Assembly (NCBI RefSeq): GCF_013409365.1
Contig: NZ_JACCBA010000001.1
Coordinates: forward strand, 7,502,001-7,566,000
Direction: 5' to 3'
DNA length: 64,000 nt
Source of the DNA: Actinomadura luteofluorescens
GTDB lineage: Bacteria; Actinomycetota; Actinomycetes; Streptosporangiales; Streptosporangiaceae
Part shown: positions 10,747-18,928 of the stretch, piece after piece
How the letters are laid out: every line of letters starts with the position of its first letter
Numbering within the stretch: position 1 is the stretch's first letter
Program-made: the position numbers and the translations under genes
Notes under the pieces: model-generated
Seen by the model: only the letters and a program-made list of their open reading frames with translations
Database searches by the model: none
What the model was told of the DNA's origin: nothing

Positions 10747-11322
10747 TCAGAGCCGCCACTCGGACCGCTGGTCGGACAGCCGCCGCGTCCAGGCGCCGGC
10801 CGGGTGCTGCCGCGGGTGGAGCCACAGCCACGGCTGGGAGTGCCGGAACGGCAGGTCGGTGCCGGGCTGCCACGGGAACAGGCCGTCCCCGTTGGGCCAG
10901 ACGACCTGCAGGATCGGCAGCGGCGGGCGCCGGTAGAACGCCACGGCGCCGCCGAACAGCCCGTCGAACCAGTGCGGGTCGACGTCCCGGAAGGCGGCCT
11001 GCTGCCCCCGCACGACGCCGTCGCGGCGTTCGCCGTCCGCGGGGCCGCGGCCCTCGGCGGTCTCGCGGCCGAGCATGTTGAGGACCTCTTCCGTCTCGTA
11101 CACGTCCCCTCCGAACAGCGCGAGTTCGGGGGCGCCGTGGCTGTGCCACAGGCCGACCGTGTACGCCCAGCCGGGCCCGTCCTCGTCCGGCTGGACGAGG
11201 ACGACGCTCCACCCGTACTGGGTGATGTGCACGATCGTGCGGAGCTGGAAGTTGTCCAGGCGGTCGCGGTCGCCGTAGTCACGGCACATCACGCAGGTGC
11301 ATGAGGGGCGATCGCCGGACAT
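10747..11322 (-). CDS. DUF4262 domain protein
   Basis: The 191-aa protein opens with a CxC..C cluster (SCTCVMCRDYG) and then has the DUF4262 core: HITQYGWSVVLVQPDEDGPGWAYTVGLWHSHGAPELALFGG, GQQAAFRDVDPHWFDGLFGGAVAFYRR and VVWPNGDGLFPWQPG. The family is widespread in actinobacteria and has no established function. Probably co-transcribed with the GNAT gene downstream. Confidence 0.85.
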   Translation of the reverse strand: MSGDRPSCTCVMCRDYGDRDRLDNFQLRTIVHITQYGWSVVLVQPDEDGPGWAYTVGLWHSHGAPELALFGGDVYETEEVLNMLGRETAEGRGPADGERRDGVVRGQQAAFRDVDPHWFDGLFGGAVAFYRRPPLPILQVVWPNGDGLFPWQPGTDLPFRHSQPWLWLHPRQHPAGAWTRRLSDQRSEWRL

Positions 11323-11376
11323 GACCCTCAGTTTACGATCAATGGACCCTGGGCGAGCATGCGGTGACGCGCAAGC

Positions 11377-12228
11377 TCACCAGAACACGCCGGTGTCGCG
11401 CGGTGGCGCCTCGTTCCCGTTCCGGACGGCGGGGCCGCGCAGGCTCCGGACGGTCATGGCGCCGAGCAGCATGGCGGCGGGCATGCCGAGGGGCAGTGCC
11501 GTGAGCGGCGCGGCGGACGCCACGTCCAGGGCCGTCCCGCCGAGCAGGCCTGCGACGCCGAGGTCGGCGCCGTGGCGTCCCGCGCCCAGCGGAAGCGCCA
11601 GGAGGGCGGCGGCGACGGCGAGCCCGGCCGCCGGCGCCGCCAGCGCGCGGCGCCGGACGAAGAAGGCCAGCGCCACGCCCAGCGCCCCCAGCAGGGGCAG
11701 CGCCATCACGCCGGCCCAGCGGGCCGGTTCCGGCCTCATGCCGATCCCGATGACGGGCGCCGGATCGCCCTCGCGCAGGTGCCAGAGTTGATTTCCGGAT
11801 ATGTCAGGACGCACCGTTGCGGGTACCGGCGGAAGCCGCAATTTCATGGCCGTGTCGTCGAAACCCCGCGCGGCGAGTTCGCGCGCCGCGCCCGAAGTGT
11901 CGATTCGCAGGAACGGCCTGCGTCCCGTCCGGTACGCGCGGTCGATCTCGGCGCGGGCGAACGGCGCCCCGCGGTCCTTTCCCGTGCGGACGCGGATGCC
12001 CTCGGCGCCCGGGAACAGCGCCCCGGCGATCCGCCGTGCGAGAGCCCGCACGTCGGCGTCCGACCGGAGCCGTCCCGCCGCGTACAGGTCGACGCGGGCG
12101 CCGCCGCCGGCCAGGAGGACGACCTCGACCCGCGCCCGCTGCTGCCGCGGCGGTGCCCCGCCGCAGCCGGCGAGCAGGGCGAGCGATATCAGGCTTATCG
12201 CGACCGCGGCAAGCCGCCGAAAACACAC
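11377..12228 (-). CDS. membrane-anchored lipoprotein of unknown function
   Basis: With the GTG at 12228 the product is 283 aa and begins with a compact lipoprotein signal peptide ending LALLAGC. An ATG at 12294 would put 22 extra polar residues before it, which I consider less likely. The lipidated N-terminal domain contains a VRTGKDRGAPFARAEIDRAYRTG region. Two to four C-terminal hydrophobic helices follow (MALPLLGALGVALAFFV, LAVAAALLALPLG, AAPLTALPLGMPAAMLLG). I do not recognise the family. It is divergent from the DUF574 methyltransferase. Confidence 0.7.
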   Translation of the reverse strand: MCFRRLAAVAISLISLALLAGCGGAPPRQQRARVEVVLLAGGGARVDLYAAGRLRSDADVRALARRIAGALFPGAEGIRVRTGKDRGAPFARAEIDRAYRTGRRPFLRIDTSGAARELAARGFDDTAMKLRLPPVPATVRPDISGNQLWHLREGDPAPVIGIGMRPEPARWAGVMALPLLGALGVALAFFVRRRALAAPAAGLAVAAALLALPLGAGRHGADLGVAGLLGGTALDVASAAPLTALPLGMPAAMLLGAMTVRSLRGPAVRNGNEAPPRDTGVFW

Positions 12229-12320
12229 CCAGGGCCTCGCTTCGTCGGTCGGTGTCGCGGCGCCAGAAGAATGATCTATTTTATGCGCGACCACCCGTGG
12301 AGCACAGTAGGGAGAAGACC

Positions 12321-13115
12321 ATGGCCGACGACCCGGTCAACGCGATCGACACCTCCGTTCCGCACTCCGCGCGGATATGGAACTACTGGCTCGGCGGCAA
12401 GGACAACTACCCGGTCGACCGCGAGGCCGGTGACCAGTACGTCAGCATCTATCCCGGGATCGTGGACATCGCGCGGACCGGCCGGCACTTCCTGGCCCGC
12501 GCCGTCCGGTACCTGGCGGGGGAGGCGGGGGTCCGCCAGTTCCTGGACGTCGGCACCGGGCTGCCCACCGTCGACAACACCCACGAGGTGGCGCAGCGCG
12601 TCGCGCCCGAGGCGCGCATCGTGTACGTCGACAACGACCCGCTCGTGCTGTCCCACGCGCACGCCCTGCTGACGAGCCGTCCCGAGGGCGAGACCAGCTA
12701 CATCGAGTCCGACATGCGGGACCCCGAGCAGATCCTCCGGATCGCCCGGGGCAGGCTCGACTTCGACCGCCCGATCGCCCTGATGCTGATGGGCGTCCTC
12801 GGGCACGTCGACTCCTATGACGAGATCCTGCACATCATCCGGACGCTGATGGGCGGCCTGCCGTCCGGCAGCCACCTCGCCCTGTACGACGACACCGACA
12901 CCGACGAGGCCCACAACAAGGCGCAGCAGGAGTACGACGACACCGGCGCCGTCCCGTACCGGCTGCGCCGCCCCGAGCAGATCGCCGGGTACTTCGACGG
13001 CTTCGAGCTGGTCGAGCCCGGCGTGGTGGCGTGCGAGAAGTGGCGCCCCGAGCCGAGCCCGTTCGGCGAGACACCGAGCACCTCGACCCTCTGCGGAGTC
13101 GCCCGCAAGCCCTGA
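12321..13115 (+). CDS. DUF574 SAM-dependent methyltransferase (paralog 1)
   Basis: The 264-aa protein has the DUF574 signature: ARIWNYWLGGKDNYPVDREAG near residues 14-34, FLDVGTGLPTVDNTHEVAQ (SAM-binding motif I) near 74-92, IVYVDNDPLVLSHAHALL, then a C-terminal PYRLRRPEQIAGYFDGFELVEPGVV. Members are numerous in Streptomyces and Actinomadura. The structure is methyltransferase-like but substrates are unknown. GGGAGAAG precedes the ATG. A second paralog lies at 20.8-21.6 kb. The gene ends in a strong bidirectional hairpin shared with ohr. Confidence 0.92.
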   Translation: MADDPVNAIDTSVPHSARIWNYWLGGKDNYPVDREAGDQYVSIYPGIVDIARTGRHFLARAVRYLAGEAGVRQFLDVGTGLPTVDNTHEVAQRVAPEARIVYVDNDPLVLSHAHALLTSRPEGETSYIESDMRDPEQILRIARGRLDFDRPIALMLMGVLGHVDSYDEILHIIRTLMGGLPSGSHLALYDDTDTDEAHNKAQQEYDDTGAVPYRLRRPEQIAGYFDGFELVEPGVVACEKWRPEPSPFGETPSTSTLCGVARKP

Positions 13116-13125
13116 GGAGGACACG

Positions 13126-13175
13126 CGGCCGGACGAGGCCGTCGGCCAGAACCGGCCGACGGCCTCGTCCGGCCG
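13126..13175. terminator. 22-bp perfect hairpin between convergent genes
   Basis: The arm 13126-13147 pairs perfectly with 13154-13175 around a six-base loop (AGAACC). It is placed exactly between the DUF574 gene and ohr and should terminate both strands. Confidence 0.8.
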
Positions 13176-13184
13176 GACGATCCG

Positions 13185-13595
13185 TCAGACAGCGGTCAGC
13201 TCCACCGGGATGTTGCCGCGGGTGGCGTTGGAGTAGGGGCACACCTGGTGGGTGGTCTCGATGAGCCGCTGCTTGGTCTCCGCGCTGAGGGCGTCGGGAA
13301 GCTCCGCCCGCAGCTTGACGTCGAGCTGGAAGCCACCCGAGCCGTTCGGGCTGAGGCCGACCTCCGCGGTCACCGACATGCCGGACACGTCGATCTTCTG
13401 CTTCCGCGCCACGAGCTGCATGGCGCTGGCGAAGCACGAGGCGTAGCCGGCCGCGAACAGCTGCTCGGGATTCGTCCCGTCGCCGTCGCCCCCGAGCTCC
13501 TTCTGCAGGGCCATCTTGAGGTCCAGCCGCCCGTCGGTGGTGAACGCGCGCCCGTCGCGCCCGGTGGAGGTGGCGGTGGTCGTGTAGTGCGGCAT
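13185..13595 (-). CDS. ohr: organic hydroperoxide resistance protein (Ohr/OsmC family)
   Basis: The 136-aa protein begins with a TTTATSTGRDGR strand and has both redox cysteines: C54 in GYASCFASAM and C119 in VCPYSNATRGN, the Ohr-type rather than OsmC-type motif. It is a thiol peroxidase that reduces organic hydroperoxides in the cytosol with dihydrolipoyl reductants. It is divergent from a TetR regulator, and a 16-bp palindrome lies between them. Most ohr genes are paired with MarR-type OhrR; a TetR partner is less usual. Confidence 0.93.
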   Translation of the reverse strand: MPHYTTTATSTGRDGRAFTTDGRLDLKMALQKELGGDGDGTNPEQLFAAGYASCFASAMQLVARKQKIDVSGMSVTAEVGLSPNGSGGFQLDVKLRAELPDALSAETKQRLIETTHQVCPYSNATRGNIPVELTAV

Positions 13596-13617
13596 GGGCC
13601 GTCCCTTCGCAAGTAGA

Positions 13618-13655
13618 CAGACAGATCTGTCTGATTCAGGAGACTAGACCGGTCT
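13618..13655. promoter_or_regulatory. TetR operator pair between ohr and tetR
   Basis: CAGACAGATCTGTCTG (13618-13633) is a perfect 16-bp palindrome. A second site with the AGACCGGTCT core (13646-13655) continues into TCTGG. The repeated AGAC/GTCT half-sites fit a TetR dimer controlling both divergent promoters. Confidence 0.7.
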
Positions 13656-13673
13656 GTCTGGTAGCGTCAAGGC

Positions 13674-14255
13674 GTGACCACGAGATCCCCGGCGCCCCGC
13701 CGGAGCGCGGCCTGGTCCCGCGTCTTCGACACCGCGACGCGCCTGTTCTACGCCGAGGGCGTGCACGCCGTGGGCATCGACCGGATCATCGCCGAGGCCG
13801 GGGTGGCGAAGGCGACCTTCTACCACCACTTCCCGAGCAAGGACGACCTCGTCCGCGCCTACGTCACCGAGCAGAGCCTGCGGCAGCGCGGCATCGCCGA
13901 CGTGCCCGAGTCCGCGACGCCCCGCGAGGCGCTCCTCACGGCGTTCGAGCGGATGTGCACCTTCGGCTCCGACCCCGGCTACCGCGGCTGCCCGTTCATC
14001 AACGCCGCCGCCGAATACCCCGACCCCGCCCACCCGGTGCGCCGGGCGGTCGACGAGCACCGGCAGTGGTGCCGTGGCCTGTTCCGCGACCTGCTGGCCG
14101 CCGACGGCCACCCCGACCCCGACCGCACCGCCCACATCCTCATGCTCCTCAGAGACGGCCTCGCCGTCGGCTTCGACCTCGACGACCCGGCCGCGGTCCG
14201 CGCCGCGGTCGACGAGGCCATCACCAGGGTCCTGGACGAGCCCGCCCGCCGGTGA
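13674..14255 (+). CDS. TetR/AcrR family regulator
   Basis: The 193-aa protein has an N-terminal HTH (RLFYAEGVHAVGIDRIIAEAGVAKATFYHHFPSKDDLVRAYV). Its C-terminal ligand domain carries the GYRGCPFINAAAEYPDP motif seen in YxaF/LmrA-like TetRs. The GTG start is probably leaderless: TAGCGT ends about 7 nt upstream and no Shine-Dalgarno is visible. It likely represses ohr and itself through the palindromes at 13618-13655. The HAD gene downstream overlaps its stop by 4 bp. Confidence 0.9.
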   Translation: MTTRSPAPRRSAAWSRVFDTATRLFYAEGVHAVGIDRIIAEAGVAKATFYHHFPSKDDLVRAYVTEQSLRQRGIADVPESATPREALLTAFERMCTFGSDPGYRGCPFINAAAEYPDPAHPVRRAVDEHRQWCRGLFRDLLAADGHPDPDRTAHILMLLRDGLAVGFDLDDPAAVRAAVDEAITRVLDEPARR

Positions 14256-14764
14256 CCGCTGCCCCGCGGCGGCCGCTGCTCTTCCTCGACGTCGACGGGC
14301 CGCTCATCCCCTTCGGGCCGCGCGAGCATCCGACGTACCGGCCGGTCTCGTCACCGCACGTCGAGGCGAACCCGCTGCTGGCCCGGGTCGATCCCGGGCA
14401 CGGACCCAGGCTCACGGCGCTGCCCTGCGAACTGGTGTGGGCCACCACCTGGATGGACGACGCGAACGAGTGCGTCGCCCCGCTCCTGGGGCTGCCGCGG
14501 CTGGCGACGGTGACCTGGCCGGACGACCCTGACGCAGAAGAGCGGGACCAGCGGCGCGGCCTGCACTGGAAGACGCGAACCCTGGTCGCATGGGCGGCGG
14601 GGCGTCCCTTCGCCTGGCTCGACGACGAGATCACCGACCGGGACCGCGCCTTCGTCGCCGCGCGGCATCCGGCACCGGCGCTCGCGCATCGGGTCGACCC
14701 GGGTGAAGGGATCACCGACGCCGACTACCGGGTGCTGGGGGAGTGGTTGCGCGCCGTCGCCTGA
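14252..14764 (+). CDS. HAD-fold protein (HAD domain of Swiss Army Knife RNA-repair type)
   Basis: The 170-aa protein starts with RPLLFLDVDGPLIPFG, giving the catalytic DxD pair, followed by VWATTWMDDANECVAP (motif II region) and FAWLDDEITDRDRAFV (acidic motif IV). This organisation matches the small actinobacterial HAD proteins related to HAD domains of RNA-repair polyproteins. The substrate is unknown. The GTG overlaps the tetR stop as GTGA, indicating translational coupling. Confidence 0.8.
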   Translation: MTAAPRRPLLFLDVDGPLIPFGPREHPTYRPVSSPHVEANPLLARVDPGHGPRLTALPCELVWATTWMDDANECVAPLLGLPRLATVTWPDDPDAEERDQRRGLHWKTRTLVAWAAGRPFAWLDDEITDRDRAFVAARHPAPALAHRVDPGEGITDADYRVLGEWLRAVA

Positions 14765-14785
14765 ACGCGGGCCCGGAGGCGCCGG

Positions 14786-15688
14786 TCAGCGGTGGAGGAC
14801 GATCTCCTCCGTCATGCGGGAGAGCTTCTCGGGGTTGCGGACGGCGTAGAGGCCGGTGACGCGGCCGTCGTCGATGCGGGTCGCGAGGACGGTGTCGATC
14901 TCGCCGGCGCGGCCGAGGACCAGCGCGGGATGGCCGTTGACGTGCGTCGGCAGCAGCGAGACCGCGCCGGAGATCCTGGCGAGCACGCCGGCCACCTTGC
15001 CGGCCCCCACGACGGGCGCCAGCGCGGCCCGGACGACGCCGCCGCCGTCGGTCAGCAGGACGACGTCAGGCGCGAGGACGTCGAGCAGGTTCTGCAGGTC
15101 GCCGGTCTCGACCGCCCGCTGGAAGGCGTGCAGAGCGGCCCGGGTGTCGGACGGGGAGGCGGTGTCGCGGGGCCGGCGCGCGGCGACGTGCTTGCGGGCC
15201 CGGTGGGCGATCTGGCGGACCGCGTCGGGGTTCTTGCCGACGGCCTGGGCGATCTCTTCGTAGTCGAGGTCGAACACCTCGCGCAGCACGAACACCGCCC
15301 GCTCGGTCGGGGCGAGCGTCTCCAGCACCAGCAGCATCGCCATCGAGAGGCTTTCGGCCAGCTCGACGTCCTCCGCCACGTCGGGCGCGGTCAGCAGCGG
15401 CTCCGGCAGCCAGGGCCCGACATAGGACTCCTTGCGCCGGCGCAGCGTGCGCAGCCGGGTGAGCGCCTGCCGGGTGGTGGTCCGCACCAGGTAGGCGCGG
15501 GGATCCCGCACCGAGGCGAGGTCGACGCCCGTCCACCGCAGCCAGGTCTCCTGCAGGACGTCCTCGGCGTCGGCGGCCGAGCCGAGCATCTCGTAGGCGA
15601 CGGTGAACAGCAGGTTGCGGTGGGCGACGAACGCCTCGGTGGCGGCGTCCACGCGGCCGTCGGCCGTGCCCTTCGATCGTCCGTCCAT
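14786..15688 (-). CDS. sigJ: ECF41-group RNA polymerase sigma factor (SigJ type) with SnoaL-like C-terminal domain
   Basis: The 300-aa protein has sigma region 2 (FVAHRNLLFTVAYEMLGSAADAEDVLQETWLRW) and region 4 (LAPTERAVFVLREVFDLDYEEIAQAVGKNPDAVRQIAHRARKHV). A C-terminal SnoaL/NTF2-like domain of about 110 residues replaces a separate anti-sigma factor and tunes activity in this group. The ATG at 15688 follows GGAGAGG. ECF41 genes typically sit beside an oxidoreductase, epimerase or decarboxylase gene; here an SDR is divergent. A near-ideal ECF41 promoter precedes the gene, so it likely activates itself. Confidence 0.92.
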   Translation of the reverse strand: MDGRSKGTADGRVDAATEAFVAHRNLLFTVAYEMLGSAADAEDVLQETWLRWTGVDLASVRDPRAYLVRTTTRQALTRLRTLRRRKESYVGPWLPEPLLTAPDVAEDVELAESLSMAMLLVLETLAPTERAVFVLREVFDLDYEEIAQAVGKNPDAVRQIAHRARKHVAARRPRDTASPSDTRAALHAFQRAVETGDLQNLLDVLAPDVVLLTDGGGVVRAALAPVVGAGKVAGVLARISGAVSLLPTHVNGHPALVLGRAGEIDTVLATRIDDGRVTGLYAVRNPEKLSRMTEEIVLHR

Positions 15689-15724
15689 GGCCCTCTCCCG
15701 TTGCGTGTTTCGTGCCGTGCACAG

Positions 15725-15751
15725 GACGCCGGACTCCGCCCGGCTGTGACA
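15725..15751 (-). promoter_or_regulatory. ECF41-type promoter of sigJ
   Basis: On the minus strand TGTCACA (complement of 15745-15751) is followed after 16 nt by CGTC (complement of 15725-15728). This matches the known ECF41 consensus TGTCACA-n16-CGTC and predicts autoregulation. Confidence 0.75.
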
Positions 15752-15866
15752 TCCAGGACCAGTGGCGCACGTCACACACGCACGCTGTCACGGGTGAGGG
15801 GGCGCCGTCATCTCGTGTCCAGAGCCGCGTGGAGAGCCGCGCGGGCCACGAGACGAGGAGCTGGAT

Positions 15867-16634
15867 ATGAACGAGGACGCCGGACGCCGGACGGTCGCGA
15901 TGGTCACCGGGGCGAACAAGGGGATCGGACGGGCGGTCGCCGAGGAACTCGCCGGGCGGGGCATGACGGTCCTGATCGGTGCGCGGGACGGGCGGCGCGG
16001 TGAGGAGACCGCCGCGGCGCTGCGCGAGGCGGGCGGCGACGTGCACGCGCTCGTCCTGGACGTCACCGACCCGGCCACCGTCCAGGAGGCCGCGAAGCGG
16101 GTCGAGGAGAGCCACGGACGCCTCGACGTCCTGGTCAACAACGCGGGCATCACCGGTTCGGGACAGGTGGCGCCCATGGACGCCGTCGACCAGATCCCCA
16201 GTTCCGTCGACCTGGAGATGGTCCGGGCGGTGTTCGCGACCAACGTCTTCGGCGTGATCGCGGTGACCAACGCCATGCTGCCGCTGCTGCGGCGGTCGCC
16301 GGCGGCGCGCATCGTCAACGTCAGCAGCCACGCCGGGTCCCTGACCCTCACCAGCGACCCGGACGGCCCCTTCGCGGCGCTGCTGCCGTCGGCGGCGTAC
16401 ACGCCGTCCAAGGCGGCGCTCAACGCGTTGACCGTCCAGTACGCCAACGAGCTGCGGAAGGACGGCGTCCTCGTCAACGCCGTCGCCCCCGGCTTCGTCG
16501 ACACCGACAGCAACGCCCACACCGGGCACCTCACCCCCGCGCAGGCCGCCGCCGTGGTGGTGCGCCTGGCCACGCTCGGCGAGGACGGGCCGACCGCCGG
16601 CTTCTTCAGCGAGGAGGGCCCGCTGCCCTGGTAG
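15867..16634 (+). CDS. short-chain dehydrogenase/reductase
   Basis: The 255-aa classical SDR has the cofactor motif VTGANKGIGRAVAEEL near residues 13-28, the NNAG motif (VLVNNAGITG) near 90, the catalytic Ser in IVNVSSHAG, and YTPSKAALN with the catalytic Tyr and Lys. GARDGRRGEE after beta-2 has Arg rather than Asp, so NADPH is the likely cofactor. AGGAGCTGG precedes the ATG. As the divergent neighbour of sigJ it is the probable ECF41-controlled partner. A TGTCACG is present upstream (15786-15792) but the CGTC that follows is only 13 nt away. Confidence 0.9.
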   Translation: MNEDAGRRTVAMVTGANKGIGRAVAEELAGRGMTVLIGARDGRRGEETAAALREAGGDVHALVLDVTDPATVQEAAKRVEESHGRLDVLVNNAGITGSGQVAPMDAVDQIPSSVDLEMVRAVFATNVFGVIAVTNAMLPLLRRSPAARIVNVSSHAGSLTLTSDPDGPFAALLPSAAYTPSKAALNALTVQYANELRKDGVLVNAVAPGFVDTDSNAHTGHLTPAQAAAVVVRLATLGEDGPTAGFFSEEGPLPW

Positions 16635-16639
16635 GCCGC

Positions 16640-17452
16640 TCAGGCGGGCAGCATGCCGTGGCGTAGCTGGAGCAGGGACTTGCTGAGCAGGCGCGAGACG
16701 TGCATCTGCGAGATGCCGAACTGCTCGGCGATCTGCGTCTGCGTCTGGTTGCCGAAGAAGCGCAGCAGGACGATGGTGCGCTGTCGCTCGGGCAGTTCGC
16801 TGAGCAGGGACCAGAGGGTCTTGCGCTCCACCACGTGGTGCAGGTCCGGGTCTTCGGCGCCGAGGTGGTCGACGATGAGGTCGGTGTCGGTCTCGGCGGT
16901 CCCTTCGGCGGGCGCGTCCAGGGACAGGGTGTTGTAGGAGTCCCACGCGATGATGGCCTCGGTGACCTCCTCCAGGCCCAGGCCGAGGATGTCGGCGAGC
17001 TCGCGGGGCGTGGGGGAGCGGCCGTTCTCCTGCGAGAACTCCTGGGTGGCGTGCACGAGGCGGGGGCGCAGCTCCTGGATGCGGCGCGAGACGCGGATGC
17101 CCCAGGTCCTGTCCCGGAAGTGCCGCCGCACCTCGCCGAGGATGACGGGGTAGGCGTAGGCGTGGAAGCTGTCGCCGCGATCGGGGTCGAAGCGGTTGAT
17201 CGCCGTCACCAGGCCGAGGTAGGCGACCTGCCGGATGTCCTCCAGGGGTTCGCCGCGGTGCGCGTAGCGCCGCGCGATCGACTCGACCATGGAGGCGTGC
17301 GTCTCGACGAGCGCGGCTCGCAGCCGGTTGCGGCGCCCGGGCGCGGTCCCGGGGCGGTTCATCTCGTCCAGCAGCGCCTCGGCGGGGGGCGGGTCGTCCT
17401 CGCGGGGGGCGGCTCGGCCGCCGTCCCTCACCGGTGCCTCGGCATGTGTCAC
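16640..17452 (-). CDS. SigB/SigF-family stress or sporulation sigma factor
   Basis: The 270-aa sigma-70 group 3 protein has region 2 (HASMVESIARRYAHRGEPLEDIRQVAYLGLVTAINRFDPDRG), region 3 (RVSRRIQELRPRLVHATQEFSQENGRSPTPRELADILGL) and region 4 (LPERQRTIVLLRFFGNQTQTQIAEQFGISQMHVSRLLSKSL). The GTG start is preceded by GGGAG. Such factors are controlled by anti-sigma kinases and STAS antagonists. A STAS gene lies 52 bp upstream in the same orientation, but no RsbW-like kinase is adjacent. Confidence 0.93.
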   Translation of the reverse strand: MTHAEAPVRDGGRAAPREDDPPPAEALLDEMNRPGTAPGRRNRLRAALVETHASMVESIARRYAHRGEPLEDIRQVAYLGLVTAINRFDPDRGDSFHAYAYPVILGEVRRHFRDRTWGIRVSRRIQELRPRLVHATQEFSQENGRSPTPRELADILGLGLEEVTEAIIAWDSYNTLSLDAPAEGTAETDTDLIVDHLGAEDPDLHHVVERKTLWSLLSELPERQRTIVLLRFFGNQTQTQIAEQFGISQMHVSRLLSKSLLQLRHGMLPA

Positions 17453-17504
17453 AGGGGCTCCCTTCTGGGCGTGGAGGTGCGGAGGTCGTGCGGCGGCCCG
17501 GGGC

Positions 17505-17885
17505 TCAGCGCCGGAACCGCCCGTGGAGATGCGTTGGAGGGCCGTCGGCCCCGGTTTCCTCCACGGGGACGACGCGGCTCACACCCGTGGTGGCGCACAC
17601 GCGCGGCACCGTCCCGGACGCCGGGAGCCGCAGGGACAGGGGCGTGTCCACTTCGGAAACGTGGATGTGGAGGCGCAGGATCGCCTCCATGGTGCTGGGG
17701 TCGCAGTACTCGCAGCCGGTCAGGTCGAGGACCATGGCGGGGGTGCCGTCGTCCAGCAGCCGCCGCGAGCAGTCGCGCAGGTCGTCGTAGTTCGCGAGGC
17801 CGAAGACGGCCGGCAGGCGCAGGACCGTCTGACGCGGGCTGAACTTCACCGAGATACCGCTGGGGGTCGTGAAGGGTGTGCGCAT
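17505..17885 (-). CDS. STAS-domain anti-sigma factor antagonist-like protein with altered phospho-site
   Basis: The 126-aa STAS fold has VLRLPAVFGLANYDDLRDCSRRLLDDG followed by MVLDLTGCEYCDPSTMEAIL. In RsbV/SpoIIAA the sequence is D-S-(S/T)-G, with the first Ser phosphorylated. Here it reads D-P-S-T, so the usual phospho-acceptor position is Pro with a Ser one place on. GAGGTGG precedes the ATG. It is upstream of the sigma factor gene and probably co-transcribed, suggesting a partner-switching role. Whether it is phosphorylated cannot be told. Confidence 0.82.
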   Translation of the reverse strand: MRTPFTTPSGISVKFSPRQTVLRLPAVFGLANYDDLRDCSRRLLDDGTPAMVLDLTGCEYCDPSTMEAILRLHIHVSEVDTPLSLRLPASGTVPRVCATTGVSRVVPVEETGADGPPTHLHGRFRR

Positions 17886-18124
17886 GGCCACCTCACCGAG
17901 AGAGTCGTAGTGAAGCGGGCCGCGCTGTTGGACCCCGAAGAACCTGGAACGAGTCTTCGGGTCAGGCTTCCCTCGCGAGCCGACCTCAAACCGGTCGGCG
18001 GCGGGCGGCGCCCGCCGACGCGGGATCAGCCGAGGGCGGACCGGACGGCATAGCATGCGAGTGCGGCGGCTCCCGGCCGGGGGCGGTCGCGGCCACCTCC
18101 GCCTCGAGACGTTGGAGAACCCGG

Positions 18125-18898
18125 GTGAACGAGCGGCTCGTCTCCGGTTCGGACCGTTCCCCGGACTCCGCGGGCCACATGGTGGAGCTGACCCGTTCGC
18201 TGCTGGACGCGGAGACGGTCGACGGCGTCCTGCGCCGCATCCTCCTGGCCGCCCGCGTGCTGATCCCCGACGCCGACATGGCCAGCATCACGCTGCGGGA
18301 GCGGACCGGCGAGCTGGGGACGCCGTTCTACAGCGACCCGGAGGCGGTCGATCTGGACCGGCTCCAGTACCGGCTGGGGGAGGGTCCGTGCGTGACCGCC
18401 GCGGACCCCGCCGGCGCCGCGTTCGCGTGCAGCGGCGACCTGTCGGCCGAGCCCGCCTGGCCGCGGTTCGGCCCGGCCGCCGCCTCGTACGGCTACGCGT
18501 CCGTCCTGGCCACCGCCCTGCTGCTGCCGACCGAGTCGGACGAGGCCGTGGGCGCGCTCAACGTGTACTCCCGGGCGCCCGGGAGCCTGGACGACGTCGC
18601 CCGCGACACCGCTCTGCTGCTCGCCACGCACGCCTCCCTCGCCATGGCCGCCGTCAGGACGGCCGCCGACGGCGCGCGCGAGATGGCCGACGCCGAGAAC
18701 CAGATGGTGAACCTGCGCAAGGCGCTCGACACCCGGACGGTGATCGGCCAGGCCACCGGCATCCTGATGGCCCGCCGCGGTCTCGACGCCGGCAAGGCGT
18801 TCGAGCTGCTGTCCCGCACGTCGCAGAACCTCAACGTCAGGCTCGGCAGCCTGGCGGAGGGCATCGTGTCCGCCCCCGAGGCCGCCGACGACCTCTGA
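18125..18898 (+). CDS. GAF and ANTAR domain transcription antitermination regulator
   Basis: The 257-aa protein has an N-terminal GAF sensor (about residues 20-165; AARVLIPDADMASITLRER, YRLGEGPCVTA, ALLLPTESDEAVGALNVYS). A C-terminal ANTAR RNA-binding domain follows (about 185-245; LRKALDTRTVIGQATGILMARRGLDAGKAFELLSRTSQ). ANTAR proteins bind paired hexaloop hairpins in leader RNAs to prevent termination. GGAG precedes the GTG. It is divergent from the STAS-sigma operon, so the three are probably one stress-response neighbourhood. Its RNA target is unknown. Confidence 0.9.
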   Translation: MNERLVSGSDRSPDSAGHMVELTRSLLDAETVDGVLRRILLAARVLIPDADMASITLRERTGELGTPFYSDPEAVDLDRLQYRLGEGPCVTAADPAGAAFACSGDLSAEPAWPRFGPAAASYGYASVLATALLLPTESDEAVGALNVYSRAPGSLDDVARDTALLLATHASLAMAAVRTAADGAREMADAENQMVNLRKALDTRTVIGQATGILMARRGLDAGKAFELLSRTSQNLNVRLGSLAEGIVSAPEAADDL

Positions 18899-18916
18899 CG
18901 GTGAGGGCGTGGCTGT

Positions 18917-18922
18917 TAGGAT
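18917..18922 (+). promoter_or_regulatory. -10 element of the ABC-F leader transcript
   Basis: TAGGAT lies 6 nt before the GTG of the short uORF at 18929. This places the transcription start at or near that GTG and makes the leader peptide leaderless. Confidence 0.5.
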
Positions 18923-18928
18923 CAGGGC

